Origin: Cellulosimicrobium arenosum
GTDB lineage: Bacteria > Actinomycetota > Actinomycetes > Actinomycetales > Cellulomonadaceae
DNA: 64,000 bases
NCBI RefSeq assembly: GCF_014837295.1
Contig: NZ_JACYHB010000008.1
Coordinates: forward strand, 1-64,000
Direction of reading: 5' to 3'
Positions 25,465 to 33,764 of this stretch are shown piece after piece. The notes under the pieces are model-generated. The model had not been told where the DNA came from. It searched no databases and was given only the letters and a program-made list of their open reading frames with translations. Every line of letters starts with the position of its first letter. The stretch's first letter is position 1. Made by a program: the position numbers and the translations under genes.

Positions 25465-26835
25465 ATGACCGACCAGCGCCACGTGCTGCGACCCACCTAC
25501 ACCCGGGACGGGGTGCGCGCCGTCGCGCCGCGCCTGCAGATCCCCGACGGCGAGATGGAGCCGACGTCCGCGTACCAGCTCGTGCACGACGAGGTCATGC
25601 TCGACGGCAACTCCCGGCTGAACCTCGCGACCTTCGTCGCGACGTGGATGGGCGACGAGGCCGACCGCCTCTACGCCGAGGTCTACGACAAGAACATGGT
25701 CGACAAGGACGAGTACCCCCGGACGGCAGCGATCGAGGAGAACTGCTGGCGCATCCTCGGATCCCTGTGGAACGTGCCCGACGTGACGGACTGCATCGGC
25801 ACGTCCACGGTCGGGTCGTCCGAGGCGTGCATGCTCGGCGGCCTCGCGCTCAAACGCCGGTGGCAGCTCGCGCGGCGCACGGCCGGGATGTCGGCCGACC
25901 GCCCGAACCTCGTGATGAGCTCGGCGGTGCAGGTGTGCTGGGAGAAGTTCTGCAACTACTTCGAGGTCGAGCCGCGGTACGTGCCGATCACCGCCGAGCA
26001 CCCGTGCCTCGACGGCAGCAACGTCGAGGAGCACGTCGACGAGAACACCATCGGCGTCGTGGCGATCATGGGCGTCACCTACACGGGCATGTACGAGCCG
26101 GTGCAGGAGATCGCGGCCGCGCTCGACGCCCTGCAGGAGCGGACGGGGCACGACGTGCCGATCCACGTCGACGGGGCGTCCGGGGCGATGATCGCGCCGT
26201 TCATCCAGCAGGACGTCGTGTGGGACTTCCGGCTCGAGCGCGTGCACTCGATCAGCACGTCGGGCCACAAGTACGGCCTGGTGTACCCGGGGGTGGGCTG
26301 GGTCGTGTGGCGCACGCTCGACGCGCTGCCCGAGGAGCTGATCTTCCGGGTGAGCTATCTCGGCGGGGACATGCCGACCCTCGCGCTGAACTTCTCGCGC
26401 CCGGGCGCCCAGGTGCTGCTGCAGTACTACCAGTTCCTGCGGCTCGGGCGGGAGGGGTACACCGCGATCCAGCAGGAGTGCCAGGACGTCGCGAAGTACC
26501 TCGCCCGCGGCATCGCGGACATCGGCGCGTTCGACCTGTGGAACGACGGGTCGGACATCCCCGTCTTCGCGTGGCAGCTCAAGCCCGGGCACACGGAGAA
26601 CTGGAGCCTGTACCACCTCTCCGACCGGCTCCGGATGAAGGGCTGGCTCATCCCGGCGTACCCGATGCCCGACGACCTCGGCGACGTCACCGTGCAGCGG
26701 ATCGTCGTGCGCAACGGTGTGAGCCGGGACCTCGCCGACGACCTGCTCGCGGACATCCGGGTCGAGACCGAGTGGCTCGACGGGCTCTCGTCGCCGATGC
26801 CCGTCGAGGGCCTGCGACCGAGCTTCCACCACTAG
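25465..26835 (+). CDS. gadB: Glutamate decarboxylase
   Basis: 456-residue PLP-dependent glutamate decarboxylase, producing GABA and consuming a proton, a classical acid-resistance enzyme. The PLP lysine is K269 in SGHKYG and the cofactor Asp is D236 in HVDGASG. The length agrees with the family. No gadC antiporter is adjacent. The neighbouring DUF6325/SHOCT genes suggest a shared stress regulon, inferred from context only. Confidence 0.94.
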   Translation: MTDQRHVLRPTYTRDGVRAVAPRLQIPDGEMEPTSAYQLVHDEVMLDGNSRLNLATFVATWMGDEADRLYAEVYDKNMVDKDEYPRTAAIEENCWRILGSLWNVPDVTDCIGTSTVGSSEACMLGGLALKRRWQLARRTAGMSADRPNLVMSSAVQVCWEKFCNYFEVEPRYVPITAEHPCLDGSNVEEHVDENTIGVVAIMGVTYTGMYEPVQEIAAALDALQERTGHDVPIHVDGASGAMIAPFIQQDVVWDFRLERVHSISTSGHKYGLVYPGVGWVVWRTLDALPEELIFRVSYLGGDMPTLALNFSRPGAQVLLQYYQFLRLGREGYTAIQQECQDVAKYLARGIADIGAFDLWNDGSDIPVFAWQLKPGHTENWSLYHLSDRLRMKGWLIPAYPMPDDLGDVTVQRIVVRNGVSRDLADDLLADIRVETEWLDGLSSPMPVEGLRPSFHH

Positions 26836-26867
26836 CCCTCGTGGACCGGGCGGCGGTGGGAGGAGCC

Positions 26868-27539
26868 GTGAGCGCCTCGACGGGAGCGCTCGAGGTACGA
26901 CGACGGCTGCGCCGCGAGGCGTGGGGCTTCGCGCTCGGCTCGCTGTGCTTCCTCGTCGGTGCGCTCCCGCCCTATGCCGACGCGGTCGGCGCCGTGACCG
27001 TCGGGGTGACCTTCTTCGTCGGCTCGCTGCTCTTCACGGCGGCGGCGTTCGTCCAGCTCGCTCTCAGCGGGCGGCGACCCCCGCGCGCCGGCACGCACCC
27101 CGCGGACCGGTGGGACTGGTGGGGCGCGGCGGTCCAGCTGGTCGGGACGGTGTGCTTCAACGTCAGCACGGCGGCGGCGCTGGTCGCGGCGGTCGCCGAG
27201 CCGACGCTGACCGGTGCCGGCTGGCGGCCCGACGCCTATGGTTCCGTGGCCTTCCTCGTCTCCTCCGCACTCGCGATCGTCGCGACCCGGGACCGGGGAC
27301 ACCTCTGGGACACCGACGCCCGCACCTGGCACGGCACGTGGCTCAACGTGCTCGGGTCCGTCGCCTTCGCCGCCTCCGCCGTCGGGGCGTACGTCGACCC
27401 GTCCACCGGGGACTACGTCAGCACGTGGTGGGACGACGCCGGCACGATCGTCGGGGCGGTGTGCTTCCTGGTCGCGGCGCTGCTCTCGCGCCGCTCCGTC
27501 GATGGGAATTCGCCGAGTGATGCACTCCCGGCCGAGTGA
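26868..27539 (+). CDS. YrhK-like membrane protein
   Basis: 223 residues with about six hydrophobic segments in two similar halves: LGSLCFLVGALPPY / FFVGSLLFTAAAFVQL and LGSVAFAASAVGAYVDP / VCFLVAALL. The pattern resembles the YrhK domain (tentative). GTG 26868 has GGGAGGAG just upstream; an earlier GTG at 26841 is possible but weaker. It lies 32 bp after gadB and probably belongs to the same transcript. Confidence 0.7.
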   Translation: MSASTGALEVRRRLRREAWGFALGSLCFLVGALPPYADAVGAVTVGVTFFVGSLLFTAAAFVQLALSGRRPPRAGTHPADRWDWWGAAVQLVGTVCFNVSTAAALVAAVAEPTLTGAGWRPDAYGSVAFLVSSALAIVATRDRGHLWDTDARTWHGTWLNVLGSVAFAASAVGAYVDPSTGDYVSTWWDDAGTIVGAVCFLVAALLSRRSVDGNSPSDALPAE

Positions 27540-27580
27540 TGCCGTCATCGAGGACGAGCTGGAGCGGCGGACCTCAAGGG

Positions 27581-28096
27581 TCAGGCCCGGCCGGTGCGCT
27601 CCAGGACGCCGCGCACGTAGGCCGCCTGGCCCGCGTGCTGCAGGCTGTCGACCGCGACGCTGATCAGCCGTGCGCCGAGCGTGACGGGCGGGTCCCACGC
27701 CTCGTCGACCACCCGGTCGAGGTCGTCGTCCGTGAGCGCCGCGAGCGCGTCGGCCGACTCGGACTGCACGGCGTCGACGTACCCGAGCAGGAGCTCGGCG
27801 CTCGCGCGGACCTGCGCGACGTCGTCGGGCGACTGGCCGTAGCCGGACGCCGAGTCGTCGAACGGCAGGTCGAAGAGCCGGGCCCAGCCGTCGCGGGTCC
27901 ACACCTGGTCGCGCCCGACGGCGGCGGCGACCTGCGCGTCCTGCCCGCGGGCCAGGTGCCAGGCGAGCCAGGCGATGGTGTTGGCCTCGGGGTCGAGCCG
28001 CGCGGTGAGCGCGTCGTCGCCGAGGCCGTCGACGGCGCGGGCCGCCGTCGGGCCGATGCGTCCGAACAGGTCGTCGAGCAGTGCGTGTGCGTCCAC
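27581..28096 (-). CDS. DinB-superfamily (mycothiol transferase-like) protein
   Basis: 171-residue four-helix DinB/DUF664-like protein. The first metal His is in WLAWHLARGQD and a later His is in DSLQHAGQAAYVRG, the usual places for the family's metal site. Members use mycothiol or act as metal-dependent transferases; the substrate is unknown here. GTG 28096 is chosen since the preceding sequence contains AGAGG; a longer frame upstream lacks a start signal. Confidence 0.8.
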   Translation of the reverse strand: MDAHALLDDLFGRIGPTAARAVDGLGDDALTARLDPEANTIAWLAWHLARGQDAQVAAAVGRDQVWTRDGWARLFDLPFDDSASGYGQSPDDVAQVRASAELLLGYVDAVQSESADALAALTDDDLDRVVDEAWDPPVTLGARLISVAVDSLQHAGQAAYVRGVLERTGRA

Positions 28097-28233
28097 AGGT
28101 TCGCCTCTCGTCGGTAGGTGCACCGCCAGCGTCTCCCGGCGCGACGGGTCCTCGCGACCGGAGGCGGTCGACGGCCGGCCGAACCCGTGGCGCGTTGCCC
28201 GGTCCCGCCGCCGGAGAGCCGACCGGGCCGGGT

Positions 28234-29211
28234 TCAGTCGAGGCGCACGACGACGGTCCCGGCCTTGTGCTCGTCCTCGACGTGCCGGTGGGCGTCGGCG
28301 ATCTCGTCGAGCGAGTACGTGGCGTCCACGACCGGACGGAGCGCGCCGGAGCGACCGAGGGACAGCGCGGTCCGCAGGGTCGCGGCCTTCTGCGCGTCGG
28401 ACCGCAGGCCGGTGAACGCGACGACGCCGCGGCGACCGCGCGTGCGCCGCCCGGTCCACAGGTTTCTCCACAGGATCGGCAGGGACGGGACCGTCGTGAG
28501 GTAGACACCGTCGTCGGTCAGGAGGTGACGGCAGCGGCGGTACGAGCTCACGCCCGCGGCGTCGAGCACGACGTCGTACCGCGCCGTCGTCGCCGTGAAG
28601 TCTTGCGCCGTCCGGTCCACGACGCCGGTGGCGCCCAGCTCTCGGACCAACCCGGTCCCACGGGGTCCGCACACGGCGGTGACCTGCGCCCCGGTGTGCA
28701 CGGCGACCTGGACCGCCGCCGTCCCGACGCACCCCGAGGCGCCGATCACCAGTACCGACTGCCCGGCCCGGACCCGGGCGTGGACCGCGAGGAAGGGCAG
28801 CGCGGTCAGGGGGCCGGCGGCGAGGACCGCGGCGTCGACGGCGGTGAGGTCGTCCGGCACCGGCTCGACCACCCCGTCCGCGCGCAGGACCACGAGCTCC
28901 GCGTGCGCGCCGGCACCCATGTGCGTGAGCCCGACGACGCGGTCGCCGACCGAGAACCTGGTCACCCCGTCGCCGACGGCCACGACCTCCCCGGCGACCT
29001 CGCCGCCGAGCACCGGGTGACGCGGCCGACGCAGGCCGAACGCGAGGCGCGCGAACCACGGCGTGCCGGAGCGTGCCGCGACGAGAGCGGCCTCGATCGT
29101 GCTCGCGCGGTTGCGCACGAGGATCTCGCCCGCGCCGGGCGCGGGGTCGGCGAGCTCGGCGACGTGCACGACCTCGGGCGGTCCGTACGTGGTGGAGACT
29201 GCTGCGAGCAT
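28234..29211 (-). CDS. NAD(P)-dependent alcohol dehydrogenase/quinone oxidoreductase
   Basis: 325-residue zinc-independent medium-chain dehydrogenase. GroES-like N-terminus (GEVAGEVVAVGDGVTRFSVGDRV) and Rossmann motif VLVIGASGCVGTAAVQ are clear. It lacks the structural zinc Cys cluster. It probably reduces quinones or enones with NADPH. The small XRE gene begins 265 bp upstream on the same strand and could be co-transcribed. Confidence 0.88.
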   Translation of the reverse strand: MLAAVSTTYGPPEVVHVAELADPAPGAGEILVRNRASTIEAALVAARSGTPWFARLAFGLRRPRHPVLGGEVAGEVVAVGDGVTRFSVGDRVVGLTHMGAGAHAELVVLRADGVVEPVPDDLTAVDAAVLAAGPLTALPFLAVHARVRAGQSVLVIGASGCVGTAAVQVAVHTGAQVTAVCGPRGTGLVRELGATGVVDRTAQDFTATTARYDVVLDAAGVSSYRRCRHLLTDDGVYLTTVPSLPILWRNLWTGRRTRGRRGVVAFTGLRSDAQKAATLRTALSLGRSGALRPVVDATYSLDEIADAHRHVEDEHKAGTVVVRLD

Positions 29212-29239
29212 CGACGTGTCCTCTCGTGGGCGGGTGTCG

Positions 29240-29476
29240 TCAGGTGCCGTCGGGGGTGTCCTCGGGGTAGCCGAAGACCTCGTCCAGCGGTGCCCGCAGC
29301 GCGCGGGCGACGAGGAACGCCGTCTCGAGCGACGGCGAGTAGCGCCCCTGCTCGATCGCGATGACGGTCTGGCGGGTGACACCGACGCGGTCCGCGAGCT
29401 CGGCCTGCGTCATCTCACCGCGGGCGAAGCGCAGGGCACGGATGGAGTTGGTGACCCGGGTCGGTCTGCCGCCCAT
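29240..29476 (-). CDS. XRE-family HTH regulator
   Basis: 78 residues, almost entirely an XRE helix-turn-helix (residues 8-62, MTQAELADRVGVTRQTVIAIEQGRYSPS). It starts one base after the stop of the upstream membrane-protein gene, so the pair is coupled. Small XRE regulators paired with a DUF2178-like membrane protein are common in Gram-positives. It probably binds the dyad at 29915-29934. Confidence 0.88.
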   Translation of the reverse strand: MGGRPTRVTNSIRALRFARGEMTQAELADRVGVTRQTVIAIEQGRYSPSLETAFLVARALRAPLDEVFGYPEDTPDGT

Positions 29477-29477
29477 G

Positions 29478-29897
29478 TCAGACCCCCCGGCGGTAGGCGA
29501 CGATCGTCGTCACCGACGACAGGACGGCGGAGACGACGAACCCGAGGTAGACGGCGTTGGCGATCCAGAAGTAGTCGGCCTCGACGAGGGCGAGCACGAG
29601 TGCCACGAGCGCCCCCGCGATCACGCCCCACCAGCCGACGGCGACACCGCGCCGTGCGAGCTCGCGGTCGCGCTCGTCGCTCCGGTAGCTCTCGCTCGGA
29701 CGGACCACCTCGACCACGATCCGTACGACGACCGCCGCGACGACGGAGGCGACGATCGTCCACAGCAGCGGGGCGACGTACGCGACGTCGGCGAGCGTCC
29801 CGCCCTGCGCCGTCGAGAGGAGCACTCCCACGTAGACCCCGTAGACCACGACGCTCACCACGAGGTAGACCCACGTGCCCTTCTCCTCGTACGACAT
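29478..29897 (-). CDS. Small multi-pass membrane protein paired with XRE regulator
   Basis: 139 residues with four hydrophobic segments (about 8-30, 38-62, 86-108, 111-132) and a charged loop ESYRSDERDRELARRG between the second and third. This layout matches DUF2178-type membrane partners of XRE regulators. Function unknown; it may sense membrane state and control the regulator. Promoter and dyad lie directly upstream. Confidence 0.8.
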   Translation of the reverse strand: MSYEEKGTWVYLVVSVVVYGVYVGVLLSTAQGGTLADVAYVAPLLWTIVASVVAAVVVRIVVEVVRPSESYRSDERDRELARRGVAVGWWGVIAGALVALVLALVEADYFWIANAVYLGFVVSAVLSSVTTIVAYRRGV

Positions 29898-29914
29898 GCT
29901 GGCTCCCACGGGTG

Positions 29915-29934
29915 ATGTCAAAGATTGCTGACAT
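29915..29934. promoter_or_regulatory. Operator-like dyad ATGTCA-N8-TGACAT
   Basis: Perfect 6-bp arms spaced 8 bp, located around the transcription start expected from the promoter at 29940-29968. This is the natural place for autorepression by the XRE protein. Confidence 0.5.
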
Positions 29935-29939
29935 GAACG

Positions 29940-29968
29940 AATGTAAAGCAGAACAGACACGACGTCAA
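29940..29968 (-). promoter_or_regulatory. Sigma-70 type promoter for the membrane/XRE pair
   Basis: On the minus strand TTGACG (29968-29963), a 17-bp spacer and TACATT (29945-29940). It is the best housekeeping-type promoter in the window and lies in an AT-rich patch. Transcription would start about 35 bp before ATG 29897. Confidence 0.75.
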
Positions 29969-30186
29969 GAATGATCGACATACCACGGTGGCCAGGAACA
30001 GAGGCGACGCCGTCACGCGACCGTCGTGCGAGCTCGGCGAGCGGACCGTCATCGGCGAAGGTCGAGCGAAGGCGGCGAACCTGGCGCGCCGACCGCGTCC
30101 CCGGCCACCTCCCCGAGAGGGAGTTCCCGACCGGCGGTAGTTTGAGCAGCGGACCGACCAGGAGCGCGACAGAGGGGACCGTGGGG

Positions 30187-32094
30187 ATGAGCGAGGACCA
30201 GATCCTCACGGTGATCGGTGTCGCGGCGCTCGCGGGCGTCGCGGTGGTCGGGGTGAACGCGGTCGCGCGGCGGTCCGGGGTCGCGGCCCCGCTGCTGCTC
30301 GTGCTGCTCGGCGTGGTGATCAGCTTCCTCCCGTTCGTGCCGGCCGTCGAGGTCGCGCCCGAGTGGATCCTCGCGGGGGTGCTCCCGCCGCTGCTGTACT
30401 CGTCGGCGGTGCGGATGCCGACGATGGACTTCCGCCGCGACTTCACGGCGATCGGCGGGTTGTCGGTGGTGCTCGTGGTGGTGAGCTCCGTGCTGCTCGG
30501 TCTGCTGTTCACCGTGCTGGTCCCGGACCTCCCGCTGGCGACGGGCATCGCGCTCGGCGCGATCGTGAGCCCGACGGACGCGGCCGCGACCGCGATCGTG
30601 CGCCGGCTCGGGGCGTCGCCGCGCGTGGTGACGGTGCTCGAGGGCGAGAGCCTGCTCAACGACGCGTCGGCGCTCGTGCTGCTGCGCTCCGCCGTCGCGG
30701 CGACGGCGGCGAGCGTGTCGCTGTGGTCGGTCGCGGGGGACTTCGTGCTGGCCGTGCTGATCGCCGTGGCGGTCGGGTTCCCGGTCGGGCTGCTGGGGTT
30801 GTTCGTACGGGCGCGGCTGGGCCGCGCCTCGCTGAGCACCGCCGTGTCGTTCGTCGTCCCGTTCGTCGCGTACCTGCCCGCGGAGCTGCTGGGGGCCTCG
30901 GGCCTCGTCGCGGCGGTCACCGCCGGACTCGTCACGGGCAACGGGTCGGCGAAGTACCTGCGCCCCCAGGACCGGATCTCGGAGCGGTCGAACTGGGGGA
31001 TGGTCGAGATCCTGCTCGAGGGCGGGGTGTTCCTCCTCATGGGCCTCGAGCTGTTCGACCTCGTGGCGGACGTCGTCGACACCAACGGCGATCTCTGGCA
31101 GGCGGTCGGGGTCGCCGCCCTGACGATCGTGGCGGTCGTGCTCGTGCGGTCGGCGTACGTGCTGCCGCTCGTGCGGGGTGCCGGCCGGCGCGCGCGGCGC
31201 GGCGAGCGGGTCCGTCCCGCGATCACGGGCATGCAGCACCGGCTCGACGCGAAGTTCGGGCCCGACGGCGAGCGGCTCGCCCCCACCCTCGGCCCAGCCG
31301 GGTCCTCGGCCGGGTCCGTGCCCGCCGCGGACGACGCGACCGGGCTCACCGCGGAGATGCACGCGATCGGCCCGCACCTGCCGTACGCCCCGAACGAGGC
31401 TCGGCGAGGTCAGCGGACCGGCGGACCGCGGGCGGATCCGCAGGCGCGGGTCGGTCGCATGCGCGCCGTCCTGCGCCGGCGCGTCGCGGACATCGACTAC
31501 CTGACGGCGGAACCGCTGGGCCCCCGGGAGGGCGTGCTCCTCGTGTGGGCCGGGATGCGCGGCGTCGTGACCGTCGCGGCCGCCCAGTCGCTGCCCGGTG
31601 GGACGCCGCACCGATCGCTGCTCGTCCTCGTGGCGTTCGGCGTCGCGGCGGGCTCGCTGCTGCTCCAGGGCGGCACGTTGCCGTGGGTCGTGCGCCGTCT
31701 GGGTCTGTCAGGGGGGTCCTCGCGGGCCGACGGCGACCGCGCGTCGCTGCGCGCCGAGATGGACGACGCCGCGGTCCAGGTGGTCGACGCACCGGACCTC
31801 CGCCGACCGGGAGGCAGGTCGTACGACCCGGTGGTCGTCGACCGCGTCCGGCACGACGTCCTCATCGACCTCGAGAACGGCGACGCCGACGACGCGACGC
31901 CGGCGGACCTGTTCGACCAGTACCGCGAGCTGAGGCTGCGGGCCATCGAGGCGCGGCGGGCGCGGCTGCTGGAGGCGAGGTCGGCGGGCGTCTACAGCTC
32001 CCAGGCCCTGACCTACGCGCTCAACCTGCTCGACGCCGAGCAGATCGACCTCGAGCTCCGGCGCGGTCCCACCGACGGGGGCGACGACACCTGA
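30187..32094 (+). CDS. Na+/H+ antiporter, CPA1 family
   Basis: 635-residue cation:proton antiporter with about ten to twelve membrane segments. Family motifs GAIVSPTDAAATAIVRRLG and EGESLLNDASALVL are present, the second holding the ion-binding Asp. A charged insertion of roughly 130 residues (about 335-450, rich in Arg and Pro) interrupts the transmembrane domain before the last segments, followed by a charged helical cytoplasmic C-terminus. ATG 30187 is preferred to GTG 30181, which has its ribosome site too close. Confidence 0.9.
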   Translation: MSEDQILTVIGVAALAGVAVVGVNAVARRSGVAAPLLLVLLGVVISFLPFVPAVEVAPEWILAGVLPPLLYSSAVRMPTMDFRRDFTAIGGLSVVLVVVSSVLLGLLFTVLVPDLPLATGIALGAIVSPTDAAATAIVRRLGASPRVVTVLEGESLLNDASALVLLRSAVAATAASVSLWSVAGDFVLAVLIAVAVGFPVGLLGLFVRARLGRASLSTAVSFVVPFVAYLPAELLGASGLVAAVTAGLVTGNGSAKYLRPQDRISERSNWGMVEILLEGGVFLLMGLELFDLVADVVDTNGDLWQAVGVAALTIVAVVLVRSAYVLPLVRGAGRRARRGERVRPAITGMQHRLDAKFGPDGERLAPTLGPAGSSAGSVPAADDATGLTAEMHAIGPHLPYAPNEARRGQRTGGPRADPQARVGRMRAVLRRRVADIDYLTAEPLGPREGVLLVWAGMRGVVTVAAAQSLPGGTPHRSLLVLVAFGVAAGSLLLQGGTLPWVVRRLGLSGGSSRADGDRASLRAEMDDAAVQVVDAPDLRRPGGRSYDPVVVDRVRHDVLIDLENGDADDATPADLFDQYRELRLRAIEARRARLLEARSAGVYSSQALTYALNLLDAEQIDLELRRGPTDGGDDT

Positions 32095-32152
32095 GCAGCG
32101 CCCGCGCCAGGACCGTCCGCGCCAGGACGCCGTGGGGACCGGTCGGAGATCG

Positions 32153-32593
32153 TCAGCCGAGCGGTGCGCACAGGCAGAACGGGTGGCCCTCGGGATCGGC
32201 GTAGACACGGAACGGGTCCTCGGGATGGCCTTCCTCCTCGGGTGTCCCCGTCAACGGGGTCGCGCCGCACGCCAGCGCGTGCTCGTGCGCGGCCTCGAGG
32301 TCAGGGACGCGGAGGTCCAGGTGCACTCGTGCGCCACCGGGCCACGGCGGGACCGGCGCGTCGGAGCGCTGGAGCGCGAGGCGCGTGATGCCGTCCCCGG
32401 GCGACTCGAGGGTCAGCCAGTCGTCACCGTCGGGATCGGGAGCCTCGTGCCCCGGCGTGTACGCCCACCCGGCGAGCCGTCGGTAGAACTCGGCGAGCCC
32501 GCGCGGGTCGCGCGCGTCGACGGTCACGTTGCGCAGCGGCATCGGCGTGAGCGGCGCGCCGGGTCCGCCCGCCTCGCCTGCGGGGGCGCTCAT
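32153..32593 (-). CDS. VOC-family protein (glyoxalase-like)
   Basis: 146-residue vicinal oxygen chelate protein. It has beta-alpha-beta-beta-beta repeats with NVTVDARDPRGLAEFYRRLAGW at the start, VHLDLRVPDLEAAHEHA in the second module and DPEGHPFCLC at the end. This is the common actinobacterial dioxygenase-superfamily/glyoxalase-like subgroup; the substrate is unknown. The ATG overlaps the stop of the upstream nfo gene (ATGA), so they are translationally coupled. Confidence 0.87.
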   Translation of the reverse strand: MSAPAGEAGGPGAPLTPMPLRNVTVDARDPRGLAEFYRRLAGWAYTPGHEAPDPDGDDWLTLESPGDGITRLALQRSDAPVPPWPGGARVHLDLRVPDLEAAHEHALACGATPLTGTPEEEGHPEDPFRVYADPEGHPFCLCAPLG

Positions 32594-33372
32594 GCCAGGG
32601 CCCCGCGCAGCCATGCGACGTCGGCGGGCGCGTCCGCGTGCGTCTCGCAGACGACGGACGTGCCCGCGTCGCGCACGACGCCGAGCAGCAGGTCCGGGTC
32701 GATGGTCCCGGCCGTGAGGCCCGCGTGCCGGTCGGCGCCGGAGCCGGCGGTGTCGCGGCTGTTGTTGAGGTGCACCAGGTCCACGCGGCCGGTGATCGCG
32801 CGGACGTCCGCCACCGCGGAGGTGAGGTCGATCCCACCCGCCCAGGCGTGGCACGTGTCGAGGCAGAAGCCGACGTTCTCGGCGCCGTCGGCCTGCTGGA
32901 CCGCAGCCCACAGGCCCTCGATCCGGTCCAGGCGCCGGGCCATGGAGAAGTCGCCGCCCGCCGTGTTCTCGATGTACACCGTCACGTCGGTCTCGAGCGC
33001 GTCGATCGCCTTGCGCCAGTTGTCGAACCCCTTCGCGGGGTCCTCCTTCGCGGTGACGTGCCCGCCGTGCACCACCACGCCCGTGGCGCCGATCGCGGAC
33101 GCCCCGTCCGCGATCTGCTGGAGCAGCTTGCGGCTCGGGATCCGGATCCGGTTGTTGGGGCTCGCGACGTTGATGACGTACGGGGCGTGGACGACGAGCT
33201 GGAGGTCGGCCTCCCGGGCAGCGTCGCGCAGCGCGTCGGCGCCGCCGGGGAAGGTGAACTCCGGCCCCTTCCAGGACTGCGGGTCGCCGAGGAAGACCTG
33301 CGCGACGTCCGCGCCGACCTCCCGCGCCTGAGAGATGACGTCCGACTGGTCGAGATGGGCTCCGATCCGCAT
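32590..33372 (-). CDS. nfo: Deoxyribonuclease IV (AP endonuclease, Nfo family)
   Basis: 260-residue TIM-barrel endonuclease IV that cleaves DNA 5' of abasic sites in base-excision repair. Metal-binding blocks are seen in order: VVHAPYVINVASPN, VVHGGH, YIENTAGG, FCLDTCHAWAGG, LVHLNNSRDTAGSGADRH and CETHAD. ATG 33372 gives the canonical MRIGAHLD N-terminus; an upstream frame extension is noncoding. Confidence 0.92.
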   Translation of the reverse strand: MRIGAHLDQSDVISQAREVGADVAQVFLGDPQSWKGPEFTFPGGADALRDAAREADLQLVVHAPYVINVASPNNRIRIPSRKLLQQIADGASAIGATGVVVHGGHVTAKEDPAKGFDNWRKAIDALETDVTVYIENTAGGDFSMARRLDRIEGLWAAVQQADGAENVGFCLDTCHAWAGGIDLTSAVADVRAITGRVDLVHLNNSRDTAGSGADRHAGLTAGTIDPDLLLGVVRDAGTSVVCETHADAPADVAWLRGALA

Positions 33373-33427
33373 GGTCCTCAACCTACGCGGAACCACCCAC
33401 GTCGCGCCGCACGGGCGGTACGTAGCG

Positions 33428-33676
33428 TCAGCGTTCCAGGGTCCGGAAGATCGTGTCCTTCTGGAGGTCGCGCAGCGCGGACCGCGCGCGTCGTCTGCGG
33501 TCGGTCGGGTCCACGGTGCGCTCGTCCCCGGGGTTGGCCGAGCGGCGGACCTCGCCGTGCTTGTTCAGCCCGAGGTCCAGGTCCTGGTCGCCCGACGCGT
33601 GGGTCGTGCGCGGGTGGTTCGTCGTCGACGGGGCGGTGGTGGCGCCTGGCGAGGAGAAGAGAGGGTGGTCGGGCAC
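33428..33676 (-). CDS. Small conserved hypothetical protein
   Basis: 82 residues, hydrophilic, with a Thr/Pro-rich N-terminal half and a basic helical C-terminus (RRRRARSALRDLQKDTIFRTLER). The GTG at 33676 is chosen because CTGGAG lies 6 nt before it. Codon use resembles neighbouring genes. I do not recognise it. It falls between the RDD gene and nfo on the same strand. Confidence 0.55.
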   Translation of the reverse strand: MPDHPLFSSPGATTAPSTTNHPRTTHASGDQDLDLGLNKHGEVRRSANPGDERTVDPTDRRRRARSALRDLQKDTIFRTLER

Positions 33677-33764
33677 GAGGGGCTCCAGGGTGTCGGTGGA
33701 ACCACCATCGTGCGACGGAAAGGTTTCCCGACCTCGTCGGGCGCGTTTCGTCCGTGTTGCGCGA

